A DNA stretch of 64,000 nt from assembly GCA_022778545.1 (NCBI GenBank), contig JALFDW010000010.1:80137-144136 (forward strand), given 5' to 3'. The notes below the pieces were generated by a model. It saw only the letters and a program-made list of their open reading frames with translations, made no database searches and was not told where the DNA came from. Positions within the stretch are counted from its first letter, which is position 1, and every line of letters starts with the position of its first letter. Shown one piece after another: positions 1-8,586 of the stretch. Source of the DNA: a bacterium (GTDB lineage: Bacteria > Bacillota > Clostridia > Christensenellales > CAG-138). The position numbers and the translations under genes were made by a program.

Positions 1-111
1 TTTGCTGCCGACCTGTTCGCGGATGGCTGCGACCTGCTCCGCGATAAAGGCTTCCGCAAGCGCCGGGGTATTGATGCGCGCCATGGATTCGGGACGTTTG
101 TTGTTCTGCAT
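1..111 (-). CDS. guaA: GMP synthase, N-terminal fragment (cut by window edge)
   Basis: Only the first 37 codons lie in the window; the gene runs off the left edge on the minus strand. The start is an ATG at 111 preceded by GGGGAGGAACC. The visible peptide contains ALAEAFIAEQVAAIREQVG. This resembles the helix just before the SGGVDS P-loop of the ATP-pyrophosphatase domain of GMP synthase, which would amidate XMP to GMP. The N-terminus begins directly with this segment. If the call is right, the protein lacks the usual N-terminal glutamine amidotransferase domain or carries it elsewhere. The purine context to the right is compatible. The call rests on a short fragment and is tentative. Confidence 0.5.
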   Translation of the reverse strand, partial: MQNNKRPESMARINTPALAEAFIAEQVAAIREQVGSK

Positions 112-154
112 TTGGTTCCTCCCCAAAATGAAATTGCTTTGTGTGGAAGTATGC

Positions 155-757
155 TCAGCCGATCACGCCGCGGATGGCGGAAAGGAGTGCGTCGTAGGTT
201 TCATATGCGGGCAGATCGGGGTTATCCGCCTTGATCTGCTCCGTGCTGCGGAACAGGAAGCCGGCCTTGCTGGCCCGGATCATGGCGAGGTCATTGTAGC
301 TGTCCCCGGATGCGATGGTGTCGTACCCGATGGATTGCAGCGCACGCACCGTGGTGAGCTTGGAATTTTCGATGCGCATCTTGAACCCGGTGATTTCCCC
401 GCTGGGGGCGACTTCGAGCGAATTGCAGAAGATCGTGGGCCAGCCCAGCTTTTTCATCAGGGGGGAAGCAAACTCCGTGAACGTGTCGCTGATGATGACG
501 ACCTGCGTCATGGAGCGCAGTGCATCAAGAAATTCCTTTGCGCCGGGCAGCGGGTCGATCTTATCAATGGTGGCCTGGATCTCCGCAAGGCCAAGGCCGT
601 GCTCTTTCAGGATGCCGAGCCGCCAGCGCATGAGTTTATCGTAATCGGGCTCCTCCCGCGTAGTGCGCCGAAGCTCCGGGATTTTGCTTGCCTCCGAAAA
701 CGCGATCCAGATCTCCGGCACCAGAACGCCTTCCAAATCCAGACATACGATATGCAT
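155..757 (-). CDS. thrH: ThrH-type phosphoserine phosphatase / homoserine phosphotransferase
   Basis: A 200-residue HAD-superfamily phosphatase. Motif I is DLEGVLVPE starting at residue 7, the ThrH variant in which the second acidic residue is Glu. Motif II is SDTF at 90-93 and the metal-binding motif is GDSYND at 151-156. ThrH proteins dephosphorylate phosphoserine and can transfer the phosphate to homoserine. Length is normal for the family. The start codon at 757 follows an AGGAGG. A promoter with ideal spacing lies just upstream (796-824), so the gene is probably transcribed alone. Cytoplasmic. Which of the two activities dominates cannot be told from sequence. Confidence 0.85.
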   Translation of the reverse strand: MHIVCLDLEGVLVPEIWIAFSEASKIPELRRTTREEPDYDKLMRWRLGILKEHGLGLAEIQATIDKIDPLPGAKEFLDALRSMTQVVIISDTFTEFASPLMKKLGWPTIFCNSLEVAPSGEITGFKMRIENSKLTTVRALQSIGYDTIASGDSYNDLAMIRASKAGFLFRSTEQIKADNPDLPAYETYDALLSAIRGVIG

Positions 758-795
758 GATCCATCATCCTCCTGTACGATACTGCTTAAAGCAAA

Positions 796-824
796 ATCAT
801 ACCCTATTTTGGATGATTATTCAA
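796..824 (-). promoter_or_regulatory. Promoter of thrH
   Basis: On the minus strand a TTGAAT -35 box (819-824) and a TATGAT -10 box (796-801) are separated by 17 bp. Transcription would begin about 30 bp upstream of the thrH ATG. No operator-like repeat was seen. Confidence 0.6.
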
Positions 825-857
825 GATAAAACGGAGACGATCACCGCTTCTTTGCTC

Positions 858-2135
858 TCAGCGCAGCCTTCGGCCTTCGCTGATGACGGCGCGGATGGTG
901 TCCGGATCGTCCGCGTAGATCAGCCGCTCCAGCCGTTCGGCGGGCGTAAGCCGGCGCGAAGGCGGGAACGCAGCGTCGGAGAGCACGACGGCATGGAGCA
1001 TATCGCCCGCGCGGAAGCCCGGGCCTGCGCCAAAGTACTGCTGTCCGGCGCTCGTCGCAAGGTAGAACGCTTCCGGCACGGTCAGGTATGCTTCATCCTG
1101 CCGCTTGCCGCTGTAATAATAGCGCAGCTTGGAGGCGCGGATAGCTTCCCCCGCAGCGTGGAGCATGGAGAGCTTTGCGCCGCCCGCAACGTCCGAGGCG
1201 AGCGCAACATGCAGCCCCTCGTTCAGCATTTTGCGCACGGGGGCAACGCCGGAATACAGGTTGGTGTTGGAATCCGGGCTGTGGGCGACCCATACGCCCG
1301 CCGTGCGGATCGCGGCGCGCTCACGGGTGTCGCTGTGGACGCAATGCGCCATGATCGTCCCCTGCTTCCAGAGGCCGAACTTGGCGTAGGTCTCCCAGTA
1401 TTGTGCGCAGTCGGGGTGGAGTTCACGCACCCATTCGATCTCCGCATCGTTTTCCGAAAGGTGGGATTGCACGGGGAGATCGTACTCCGCGGCAAGTGCG
1501 CCGAGCCCTTCCATCAGCGCATCCGTGCAGGAAGGGGTGAAGCGCGGCGTCAGGATGGGCTTGATGTGCGGGAAGCGCCCTGCGCATTCTTCGATCCAGC
1601 GGCGCGTTTCCGCAAGGGATTCCTCACAGGTTTCGCGCAGGCAATCCGGGCTGTTGCGGTCCATGTTCACCTTGCCCACATAGCCGGTGATGCCCGCCCG
1701 TTCGAGCGCATCCATCAGGATCAGCGTTGCTTTCCGGTGCAGCGTGGAAAACATGCACACGCGCGTTGTGCCCCGGCGCACGAGCTCCGCGGCGAGCGCT
1801 TCATAGACTGTCCGCGCAAAATCCGCGTCCGCAAAACGCGCTTCCTCTTTGAATGTGTAGGTGTTGAGCCAATCGAGCAGCGGCAGGTCGAACCCCATGC
1901 CCATCATGATGTACTGCGGGGCATGCAGATGGAGGTCCGTAAAGGAAGGGATGATCAGGCTGTCCCCAAAATCTTCCAGGGCGGCATTCTGATATTTCCC
2001 GGGCAATTCTTCGAAAATTCCCGCGATCCTGCCTCCTTCCGTAACAAGGTAGGCGTGCTCGGCACATTCGAGCGCGCCGAGGTGCGGCGCATGGACGATG
2101 GTTCCCCGATAAACGTGAGTTGCAGCGTTTGTCAT
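858..2135 (-). CDS. guaD: Guanine deaminase
   Basis: This 425-residue amidohydrolase hydrolyses guanine to xanthine and ammonia in the cytoplasm. Zinc ligands are visible as HLHAPQ (about 69-74), SHLSEN, HCVHS and the late Asp in ASDVAGG. The stretch MGFDLPLLDWLNTYTF is characteristic of guanine deaminases and argues against the related SsnA or chlorohydrolase groups. The ATG at 2135 has AAAGGAGG in front of it; an upstream in-frame extension to 2273 lacks a binding site and would overlap mocA. It is the third gene of the leftward operon hydA-mocA-guaD. Its product is the substrate of the xanthine dehydrogenase encoded divergently. Confidence 0.92.
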   Translation of the reverse strand: MTNAATHVYRGTIVHAPHLGALECAEHAYLVTEGGRIAGIFEELPGKYQNAALEDFGDSLIIPSFTDLHLHAPQYIMMGMGFDLPLLDWLNTYTFKEEARFADADFARTVYEALAAELVRRGTTRVCMFSTLHRKATLILMDALERAGITGYVGKVNMDRNSPDCLRETCEESLAETRRWIEECAGRFPHIKPILTPRFTPSCTDALMEGLGALAAEYDLPVQSHLSENDAEIEWVRELHPDCAQYWETYAKFGLWKQGTIMAHCVHSDTRERAAIRTAGVWVAHSPDSNTNLYSGVAPVRKMLNEGLHVALASDVAGGAKLSMLHAAGEAIRASKLRYYYSGKRQDEAYLTVPEAFYLATSAGQQYFGAGPGFRAGDMLHAVVLSDAAFPPSRRLTPAERLERLIYADDPDTIRAVISEGRRLR

Positions 2136-2205
2136 AGTTGAGCCTCCTTTTTGTTTCGGTAGATCAGATGCCGGGCGCTGCCCGGGCTGTGAAAAATGCT
2201 TTGGG

Positions 2206-2805
2206 TCATGCGCCGGAGGGCGTGTGTGCGCCGGAAAGCGCATGCAGCGCTGCGGCAGTGTCCACATCCGCAAGCTCCAGCGGGTCGTTTACTTCAAACA
2301 ACAGGAGCGCCTCCGGGTGGCTGCGGATCACCGCGCTGCCGCCCGTGTCGCCGGAAAGCGCGTGCAGCGCGGGAAAAAATGCCTGCGGGAATATGACAGG
2401 GTTGCCGCGCCGGGCGTTGTGCCCCAGCGCTACGATATGTTCCGGGTGCGCGCGAAAGAACGCGAGTTCGGCGGAAACGCTCTCCCGCCGGAGCAGCGGC
2501 TGATCCGCCACGAGGAACAACAGAGCATCCATGCCCGGCAGCGCATCCATACCAAGGGCGATGGTGCGGCTCACGCCATCCTCCGGGGCGGGATTATACA
2601 CCGCGGCAAAGCCGCGCGCGTGTGCAGCGGAAAGAATCTCGTCATAATGGGAAACAACGGCCACGCCTTCAAATTCCTCTGCGGGGATGCTTGCAAGCGC
2701 GCGCTGGTAGAGAGGCGTTCCTTCAAACGGGAGGAGGAGCTTGTTTTCTCCGAAGCGCCGTGCCGCGCCCGCAGCCATCAGGATGCAGCCGAGCTTCATC
2801 TGCAT
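2206..2805 (-). CDS. mocA: Molybdenum cofactor cytidylyltransferase-like protein
   Basis: A 199-residue nucleotidyltransferase of the MobA/MocA fold. The N-terminal signature LMAAGAARRFGENKLLLPF binds the nucleotide, and FLVADQPLL is the metal-binding acidic motif. MocA attaches CMP to molybdopterin, giving the cytosine dinucleotide cofactor used by xanthine-dehydrogenase-family enzymes. The gene overlaps the end of hydA by 10 bp, so the two are translationally coupled, and guaD follows after 70 bp. The xdhABC genes next door are the obvious client. Cytidylyl rather than guanylyl specificity is inferred from family and context, not from a tested residue. Confidence 0.78.
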   Translation of the reverse strand: MQMKLGCILMAAGAARRFGENKLLLPFEGTPLYQRALASIPAEEFEGVAVVSHYDEILSAAHARGFAAVYNPAPEDGVSRTIALGMDALPGMDALLFLVADQPLLRRESVSAELAFFRAHPEHIVALGHNARRGNPVIFPQAFFPALHALSGDTGGSAVIRSHPEALLLFEVNDPLELADVDTAAALHALSGAHTPSGA

Positions 2806-4160
2806 TTCCCGTATCCCTTCCGGGGGAGGTACTGCCCGCGCCCCGGCAGCACGAGGACGCCGTTTTCCACAACGTGTTCACCGTTCAAAAGCACATCCCG
2901 CGCACAGCCGCGCACCGCAAACGAGGCAAACGGGGAATTGTCGCAGTTGTGCGCCGTGTTCGTATCCGTGATGCGGCCTGTAAAAGCGGGATCCCAGACG
3001 ATGAGATCTGCCGCCATGCCCTCCGCGTCTGTGCCGCGCCCGGAAAGGCCGAAGAGCTGCGCCGGCCCGGCAGAAAGAAACTGCACCATCTGCTCCATCG
3101 TGATGCGGCCTTCGCAGACGCCATAGGTGTAAAGCAGTTGCCCCCGGTGCTGCACGCCTGCGCCGCCGTTGGGGATCCGCTGAAAATCGTTTCCATGCTC
3201 CAACTTCTGCGCCATCGTGAAGGAGCAGTGGTCTGTGCCGATGAAATCGATCTCGCTGCCGGCAAGGGCATCCCAGAGCGCCGCATTGTCCGCCGCCTTG
3301 CGCAGCGGGGGAGACATCACGAATTTTGCTCCGTCCGGCGCGGCATAGCATTCGTCTGTCAAAAGCAGGTATTGGGGGCAGGTTTCAAGGTATACTTCCT
3401 GCCCGCGGGCCCGGGCGCGCCGCGCCTCCGCGAGCCCTTCCGCCGTGGAAAGGTGCACCACATAAACGGGCGTTTCCGCAAGCTCCGCAATGCGCATGAG
3501 CCGCGCTATTGCCTCCGCCTCCACGGGAGCGGGGCGGGAAAGCGGGTGCCCGGCCGGGCCGGTCATCCCGGCAGCTTTTACTTCCGCGATGCGGCGGTTG
3601 AGCACATCCCAGTTTTCGCAGTGTACGCCGATGAGCGCGCCTTCGCGTTTGGCGGCCTTGAGCGCGGCGTAGATCGCGCCGTCGTCCACGCGGAGCGCGT
3701 CATAGACCATGTAGAGCTTGTAGGAGGTCACGCCCCGGCGCGTCATCTCTGCCATTTCGGCTTCGGTTTGCGCGTTCCATTCGGCAATGGCCATGTGGAA
3801 CCCGTAATTGCAGGAGCAGCCGCGCGCCTTTTCCTGCCAGGTGTCAAAGGCCTCCATGAGCGTGCCGCCGCGGTCCTGCGTAGCAAAATCGAGCACAGCC
3901 GTCGTGCCGCCCAGGATGGCTGCGCGGCCGCCGGTGACGAAGTCGTCCGCCGTGCGCGCGCTGCCGGTGTCAAGGTCGAAGTGGGTGTGGGTGTCGATGA
4001 AGCCGGGGAGCACGAAGCAGCCCGCTGCGTCGATGCGCCGGGCATCAGCGCAGGAAAGCCCCGGGCCTACGGCACGGATGCGCCCATCCTGCACGAGCAC
4101 ATCCGCCTGCATGCTGCCGCCTGCGTTCACTACGGTTCCGTTTTGAATGAGTATGTCCAT
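2796..4160 (-). CDS. hydA: Dihydropyrimidinase / D-hydantoinase
   Basis: A 454-residue cyclic amidase that opens dihydropyrimidine, hydantoin or similar rings. The first metal motif is PGFIDTHTHFD. The Lys in GVTSYKLYMVYD is the residue that is carboxylated to bridge the two zinc ions. The later ligands are in GVHCENWD, YVVHLSTAEG and IGTDHCSF. The start at 4160 follows GGGAGGG. The upstream in-frame extension, more than 1,400 codons long, runs antisense through adeC and xdhA and is not coding. The gene is first in its operon and lies behind a guanine-class riboswitch, suggesting a role in purine ring breakdown as well as pyrimidine use. The true substrate is unknown. Confidence 0.85.
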   Translation of the reverse strand: MDILIQNGTVVNAGGSMQADVLVQDGRIRAVGPGLSCADARRIDAAGCFVLPGFIDTHTHFDLDTGSARTADDFVTGGRAAILGGTTAVLDFATQDRGGTLMEAFDTWQEKARGCSCNYGFHMAIAEWNAQTEAEMAEMTRRGVTSYKLYMVYDALRVDDGAIYAALKAAKREGALIGVHCENWDVLNRRIAEVKAAGMTGPAGHPLSRPAPVEAEAIARLMRIAELAETPVYVVHLSTAEGLAEARRARARGQEVYLETCPQYLLLTDECYAAPDGAKFVMSPPLRKAADNAALWDALAGSEIDFIGTDHCSFTMAQKLEHGNDFQRIPNGGAGVQHRGQLLYTYGVCEGRITMEQMVQFLSAGPAQLFGLSGRGTDAEGMAADLIVWDPAFTGRITDTNTAHNCDNSPFASFAVRGCARDVLLNGEHVVENGVLVLPGRGQYLPRKGYGKCR

Positions 4161-4210
4161 ACTGCACAACCCTCCCAAGATCGTTTTCATACTGTTGCTT
4201 TGAGGAAATG

Positions 4211-4259
4211 ACAAAAGCGCCCTCATCCGCAGCGCAGAGCATGCGCGGCCAAAGGCGCT
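4211..4259 (-). terminator. Riboswitch expression platform (intrinsic terminator)
   Basis: Read on the minus strand, AGCGCC (4254-4259) pairs with GGCGCT (4216-4221) around an inner CCGC/GCGG stem, and UUUUGU follows. This is an intrinsic terminator between the aptamer and hydA. Its 5' arm shares three bases (4257-4259) with the 3' arm of aptamer stem P1, so the two structures compete. Confidence 0.6.
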
Positions 4260-4336
4260 CATAGCAGGGCTGTTCGGGCAGCCCGTAGAAACTCCCGCGC
4301 CCGGAAGCGCGCTTCGCCCCGCGGGATTATATGAGC
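4257..4336 (-). ncRNA. Guanine-class purine riboswitch aptamer
   Basis: The minus strand contains the purine-aptamer landmarks in order. P1 is GCTCAT paired with ATGAGC, followed by J1/2 ATAATC. P2 is CCGCG/CGCGG and J2/3 is GTTTCTAC. P3 is GGGC/GCCC, and the J3/1 segment is GCTATG. The cytosine in J3/1 (position 74 of the B. subtilis xpt aptamer) predicts guanine, hypoxanthine or a related ligand rather than adenine. It controls the hydA-mocA-guaD operon. P2 is capped by about 20 nt instead of the usual 7, and the L3 loop is atypical, so the loop-loop contact must differ from xpt. A selectivity variant is possible. Confidence 0.78.
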
Positions 4337-4403
4337 TGATGGGATCCAAATCTAATATAAGAAAAGCATACCGCAAATGCGGCGGTTTTGCAAGCCTCGC
4401 GGC

Positions 4404-4432
4404 TTGCTTCTCCGCAGGATTTGTGATATACT
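4404..4432 (+). promoter_or_regulatory. Promoter of adeC-xdhABC
   Basis: A TTGCTT -35 box (4404-4409) and a TATACT -10 box (4427-4432) are separated by 17 bp, about 100 bp upstream of the adeC start. A GC-rich hairpin, GCAAGCC-TCGC-GGCTTGC (4390-4407), overlaps the -35 box and might be a regulatory site. The 4161-4532 intergenic region is therefore fully used by divergent control elements. Confidence 0.55.
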
Positions 4433-4532
4433 GCATCAAACAGAATTTATTATACACTAAATATTTTTGTACTTGTTGAACGATTTTTGCAACGGCAGGG
4501 AACCGAAAAAACAGAAAAGGGAGGCGCAGGCA

Positions 4533-6221
4533 TTGAGACAACAGGATCTGATCCGCGCAGCGCTTGAAGGAAAAGCGACGTGCGTCATCAAAAACGCGAA
4601 CGTAGTGAATGTGTTTACCAACGAGATCATCCATGCGGACGTGGCGCTCTATGAGGACGTCATCATCGGCGTGGGCGAATTCTCCTGCGAGAACGAGATC
4701 GATGCCGAAGGCGGGTATCTTGCGCCGGGCTTCATCGATGCGCATGTGCACATCGAATCCTCCATGGTGATTCCCGCCTCGTTTATGAAGGTCATACTGC
4801 CGCATGGCACAACGACCATCATCGCCGATCCGCATGAGATCGCAAATGTGGCAGGGGTCGCTGGTGTGCGCGCCATGTATAAAATGACGGATGACCTGCC
4901 CCTCCGCGTGCTGTTCATGATGCCCTCCTGCGTGCCGGCGACGCCGTTTGAGCACAGCGGTGCAAAGCTCGTTGCGGAGGATATGGAACAGTTCCTGCGC
5001 AAGAGCCGCATCCTGGGCCTCGGCGAGGTGATGGACTACGTTTCCGCCACGAGCGGCACACAGGAAATGCTCGACAAGCTCCGCCTGTTTGACGGGAAGC
5101 CCATCGACGGCCACGCGCCGCTCATTTCCGGCCGCACGCTCAACGCCTACCGCGTTGCCGGCCCTTCCACGGATCATGAATGTTCCAATTTTGATGAAGT
5201 AAAAGAAAAGCTGCGCACGGGCATGCGCATCCTCATCCGTGTGGGCTCCGCCGCAAAGAGGATCGAGGACATCCTCCGCCGCATTGCGGAAGAGCATCTG
5301 CCCACGGAGAACATCCTCTTCTGCACGGATGATAAGCACATCGAGACCATCCGGCAGGAGGGGCATATCAACCACAACGCGCGCCTTGCCGTGGCCTGCG
5401 GCATCCCGCCCATCGAGGCGGTGAAGATGGCATCCTACAACGCCGCGCGCGCTTACGGCCTCAAGAACATCGGCGCGATCGCTCCCGGCTACAAGGCGGA
5501 CATGGTGCTGTTTGAGGATCTCAAGGATTTCCGCGTGAAGCGGGTGTTCACCCGCTTCGGCAAGCCATATGAAGAGGCGGAATACCATATGCCGATTCTG
5601 CCGCCGGCGGTGTATGACAGCGTGCACGTTGCCCCCGTGACAGAGGGTTCGCTCTGCCTGCCCGTGCGGGAGAAGATGCCCGTCATCGAGATGGTGCCGG
5701 AGCAGCTCATCACAAAGCTCACCTGGCGCAGCGTGAAAAGCGAGCACGGCGCGTTCGTCCCTTCGGACGGGCTGTGCAAGCTCGCCGTGGTGGAACGCCA
5801 CCATGCAACGGGGAGCATAGGCGTCGGCATCGTGGAAGGATTGAACATCAAAAACGGTGCCATTGCCTCCACTGTAGCGCATGACTCCCACAACCTCGTC
5901 GTGGCCGGCGATAACGACCGGGATATGCTCATGGCCATCGAGTCGCTGCGGGAATGCGGCGGCGGCTATTGCGTCGTGAGCCGCGGGATCGTCCTTGCGC
6001 GGCTGCCGCTGCCCATCGCGGGGCTGATGACGGATGCACCCGTGGAGGATGTGCTTGCGCGCCAGCAGGCGCTGCTTGACGCGGCGAAGAGCCTTGGCGC
6101 GGACGAGCGGACTGACCCGCTCATTGCCCTTTCGTTCCTTGCGCTGCCGGTGATCCCGGATGTGCGGCTGACGGACGAAGGGCTGTTCGATGTAACGAAG
6201 ATGGAGTTTGTGCAGCAGTAA
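4533..6221 (+). CDS. adeC: Adenine deaminase
   Basis: A 562-residue AdeC-type amidohydrolase converting adenine to hypoxanthine and ammonia. Metal motifs are GFIDAHVHIESSM near residue 70 and IADPHEIANVAG about 30 residues later. The C-terminal half carries the AdeC-specific region with DSHNLVVAGDND. The best start is the TTG at 4533, placed 8 bp after GGGAGG; a TTG at 4467 has no binding site. Length matches AdeC proteins (about 560-590). It is the first gene of the rightward purine set, 60 bp before xdhA. Its product hypoxanthine can be oxidised by the xanthine dehydrogenase encoded next. Confidence 0.93.
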   Translation: MRQQDLIRAALEGKATCVIKNANVVNVFTNEIIHADVALYEDVIIGVGEFSCENEIDAEGGYLAPGFIDAHVHIESSMVIPASFMKVILPHGTTTIIADPHEIANVAGVAGVRAMYKMTDDLPLRVLFMMPSCVPATPFEHSGAKLVAEDMEQFLRKSRILGLGEVMDYVSATSGTQEMLDKLRLFDGKPIDGHAPLISGRTLNAYRVAGPSTDHECSNFDEVKEKLRTGMRILIRVGSAAKRIEDILRRIAEEHLPTENILFCTDDKHIETIRQEGHINHNARLAVACGIPPIEAVKMASYNAARAYGLKNIGAIAPGYKADMVLFEDLKDFRVKRVFTRFGKPYEEAEYHMPILPPAVYDSVHVAPVTEGSLCLPVREKMPVIEMVPEQLITKLTWRSVKSEHGAFVPSDGLCKLAVVERHHATGSIGVGIVEGLNIKNGAIASTVAHDSHNLVVAGDNDRDMLMAIESLRECGGGYCVVSRGIVLARLPLPIAGLMTDAPVEDVLARQQALLDAAKSLGADERTDPLIALSFLALPVIPDVRLTDEGLFDVTKMEFVQQ

Positions 6222-6281
6222 GGCGCACAGGCCCATGGCAAACCGTTTTTGAAACACTGAAACAGAAAGGGAGGAAAACGC

Positions 6282-8570
6282 ATGAGCGGAACCGTTGGAA
6301 AAAGCGAAAAGCGCGTGGATGCGTTCGATAAAGTAACAGGCCGCGCGCGCTATACGGATGACCTCTGCCCGAAGGACGCGCTCGTTGCAAAGGTGCTGCA
6401 TTCCACGATCGCAAACGGCGTGGTGAAAAAGATCGATACGAGCGCGGCGGAGCAGATCGAAGGTGTGGTGAAGATCGTCACCTGCTTCGATGTGCCGCAG
6501 TATAAATTCCCGACGGCAGGGCACCCCTGGTCCACAGACCCACACCATCAGGATGTGGCTGACCGACTGCTCCTCACGAGCCGTGTGCGCTTCTACGGGG
6601 ATGATGTTGCGGCCGTTGTTGCGGAAAACGAGGTCGCGGCGGCACAGGCGCTGAGAGCCATCCGCGTGGAATACGAGGAATACCCGTTCGTCCTCGATGC
6701 CGAAAAGGCCATGGAGCCGGGTGCGCCGCAGCTGCACGAAAACTATCCGAACAACATCCTTGCCCACACGAGCATCGTGAAGGGCGACTATGAGGCGGCG
6801 ATCCAGGAGCCCGGTCTCATCCGGGTGGAAGGCTGGTATGACACCCCCACCGTGCAGCACTGCCACATTGAAAACCACATCTGCTTTGCGGAGATGGAGG
6901 GCGGGCGCATCGTCATCACATCCTCTACGCAGATTCCGCACATCGTGCGGCGCATCGTGGGGCAGGCGCTGGGCATTCCGTGGGGCAATGTGCGCGTCAT
7001 CAAGCCGTACATCGGCGGCGGCTTCGGCAACAAGCAGGATGCGCTGTATGAGCCGCTCTGCGCTTACCTCACCACGCAGGTGGGCGGCAGGCGCGTAAAG
7101 CTCGACGTCAGCCGGGAGGAGACCTTCGTTTCCAATCGTGTGCGCCATGCCATCCGCACGCATATCATCTCCTACGTCCGTCCGGACGGCACCTTTGCCG
7201 CCCGAAAAATGGAGTGCTTCTCCAACCAGGGCGCATATGCCTCCCACGGCCATGGCATCGCGGCAAAGGGCATGGGCGCGTTCCCGCAGCTTTACCCGTG
7301 CGATAACGTGCAGTGCGATGCTTACACCGTTTTCACCAACCGGCCCGTTGCGGGCGCGATGCGAGGCTACGGCATCCCGCAGGCCATGTTCGCCGGGGAG
7401 AGCCACATCGAGGATGTGGCACGCGCGCTCAACATGGATCCACTCCAGTTCCGCCGCAAAAACATGATGCCCGTCGGCTATGTGGACGGCTTCTCGAAGA
7501 ACGAAAATTACTTCGATTCGCTGAACCAGTGCATCGAAAAGGGCATGGAATATCTCGACTACGAACGCAAGATGGCGGAATACGCAAAGGAGACCGGCCC
7601 CGTTCGCCACGGCGTGGGCATGGCGATCTTCTGGTACAACACCGCCGTCTGGCCGATTTCGCTTGAATCCTCCTCCTGCAGGATGGTGCTGAACCAGGAT
7701 GGCTCCATCCAGCTCCAGATGGGTGAAACGGAGATCGGGCAGGGTGCGGATACGGCCTTTGCGCAGATGGCGGCGGAAACGCTCGGCATCCCGTTCCGGA
7801 ATGTGCATGTGGTCTCCGCGCAGGATACGGACATCACGCCCTTCGGCCTTGGCGCGTATGCTTCTCGGCAGACGTACATCGGCGGCTTTGCCATCAAGCA
7901 GACGGCGCTCATGATGAAGGAGCGCATCCTCAAATACGCCTATGAGCTTACGCGCATGGCGCCCTTTGAGATGGACATCGTCGAGGGAAATATCATCCGC
8001 AAGAACGACGGCCGCGTGCTCATGAGCCTCGGAGAACTTGCGACGGAGGCGCTCTACAGCCTTTCCCACAGCGAGCACATCACCGCCGAGAGCACCTACC
8101 AGATCAAAACAAACGCCTATTCCTTCGGCTGCTCGTTCGCGGAGGTGGAGGTGGATATCCCGCTGTGCAAGGTGAAGCTCCTCAACATCGTGAATGTGCA
8201 TGACTGCGGCCGGCTCATCAACCCCGCGCTTGCGGAAGCGCAGGTGCACGGCGGCATGAGCATGGCAATCGGCTATGGGCTTTCCGAGCAGCTGCTCTTT
8301 GATGAGAAGACCGGGAAGCCGCTCAACAACAACTTGCTCGACTACAAGCTTTCCACGATGATGGACCATCCGGACATTGCCGCGCGCTTTGTGGAAAATT
8401 ACGAGCCCACGAGCGCTTACGGCACGAAGGCGCTGGGTGAGCCGCCAGCCTGCCCGGGCGCGCCTGCCATCCGGAACGCTATCCTGAACGCAACGGGCGT
8501 TGCCATCAACTGCGCGCCCATCACGCCGCATGTCCTCTTTGCGCGGTTCAAAGAGGAAGGACTGCTCTGA
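6282..8570 (+). CDS. xdhA: Xanthine dehydrogenase, molybdenum-binding subunit
   Basis: The 762-residue catalytic subunit of a three-chain xanthine dehydrogenase. The N-terminal hammerhead domain has GRARYTDD. The cofactor-binding part shows GGGFGNKQD, the arginine-containing AMRGYGIPQ and GETEIGQGADT. The catalytic base is the glutamate in LGEPPACP near the C-terminus. The enzyme hydroxylates hypoxanthine and xanthine at the molybdenum centre and passes electrons to the FeS and FAD subunits. The start follows AAAGGGAGG. xdhB begins 17 bp downstream. Other purine hydroxylases look similar, so exact substrate preference is inferred from the deaminases beside it. Confidence 0.92.
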   Translation: MSGTVGKSEKRVDAFDKVTGRARYTDDLCPKDALVAKVLHSTIANGVVKKIDTSAAEQIEGVVKIVTCFDVPQYKFPTAGHPWSTDPHHQDVADRLLLTSRVRFYGDDVAAVVAENEVAAAQALRAIRVEYEEYPFVLDAEKAMEPGAPQLHENYPNNILAHTSIVKGDYEAAIQEPGLIRVEGWYDTPTVQHCHIENHICFAEMEGGRIVITSSTQIPHIVRRIVGQALGIPWGNVRVIKPYIGGGFGNKQDALYEPLCAYLTTQVGGRRVKLDVSREETFVSNRVRHAIRTHIISYVRPDGTFAARKMECFSNQGAYASHGHGIAAKGMGAFPQLYPCDNVQCDAYTVFTNRPVAGAMRGYGIPQAMFAGESHIEDVARALNMDPLQFRRKNMMPVGYVDGFSKNENYFDSLNQCIEKGMEYLDYERKMAEYAKETGPVRHGVGMAIFWYNTAVWPISLESSSCRMVLNQDGSIQLQMGETEIGQGADTAFAQMAAETLGIPFRNVHVVSAQDTDITPFGLGAYASRQTYIGGFAIKQTALMMKERILKYAYELTRMAPFEMDIVEGNIIRKNDGRVLMSLGELATEALYSLSHSEHITAESTYQIKTNAYSFGCSFAEVEVDIPLCKVKLLNIVNVHDCGRLINPALAEAQVHGGMSMAIGYGLSEQLLFDEKTGKPLNNNLLDYKLSTMMDHPDIAARFVENYEPTSAYGTKALGEPPACPGAPAIRNAILNATGVAINCAPITPHVLFARFKEEGLL

Positions 8571-8586
8571 AAGGGGGGAGTGCCAA

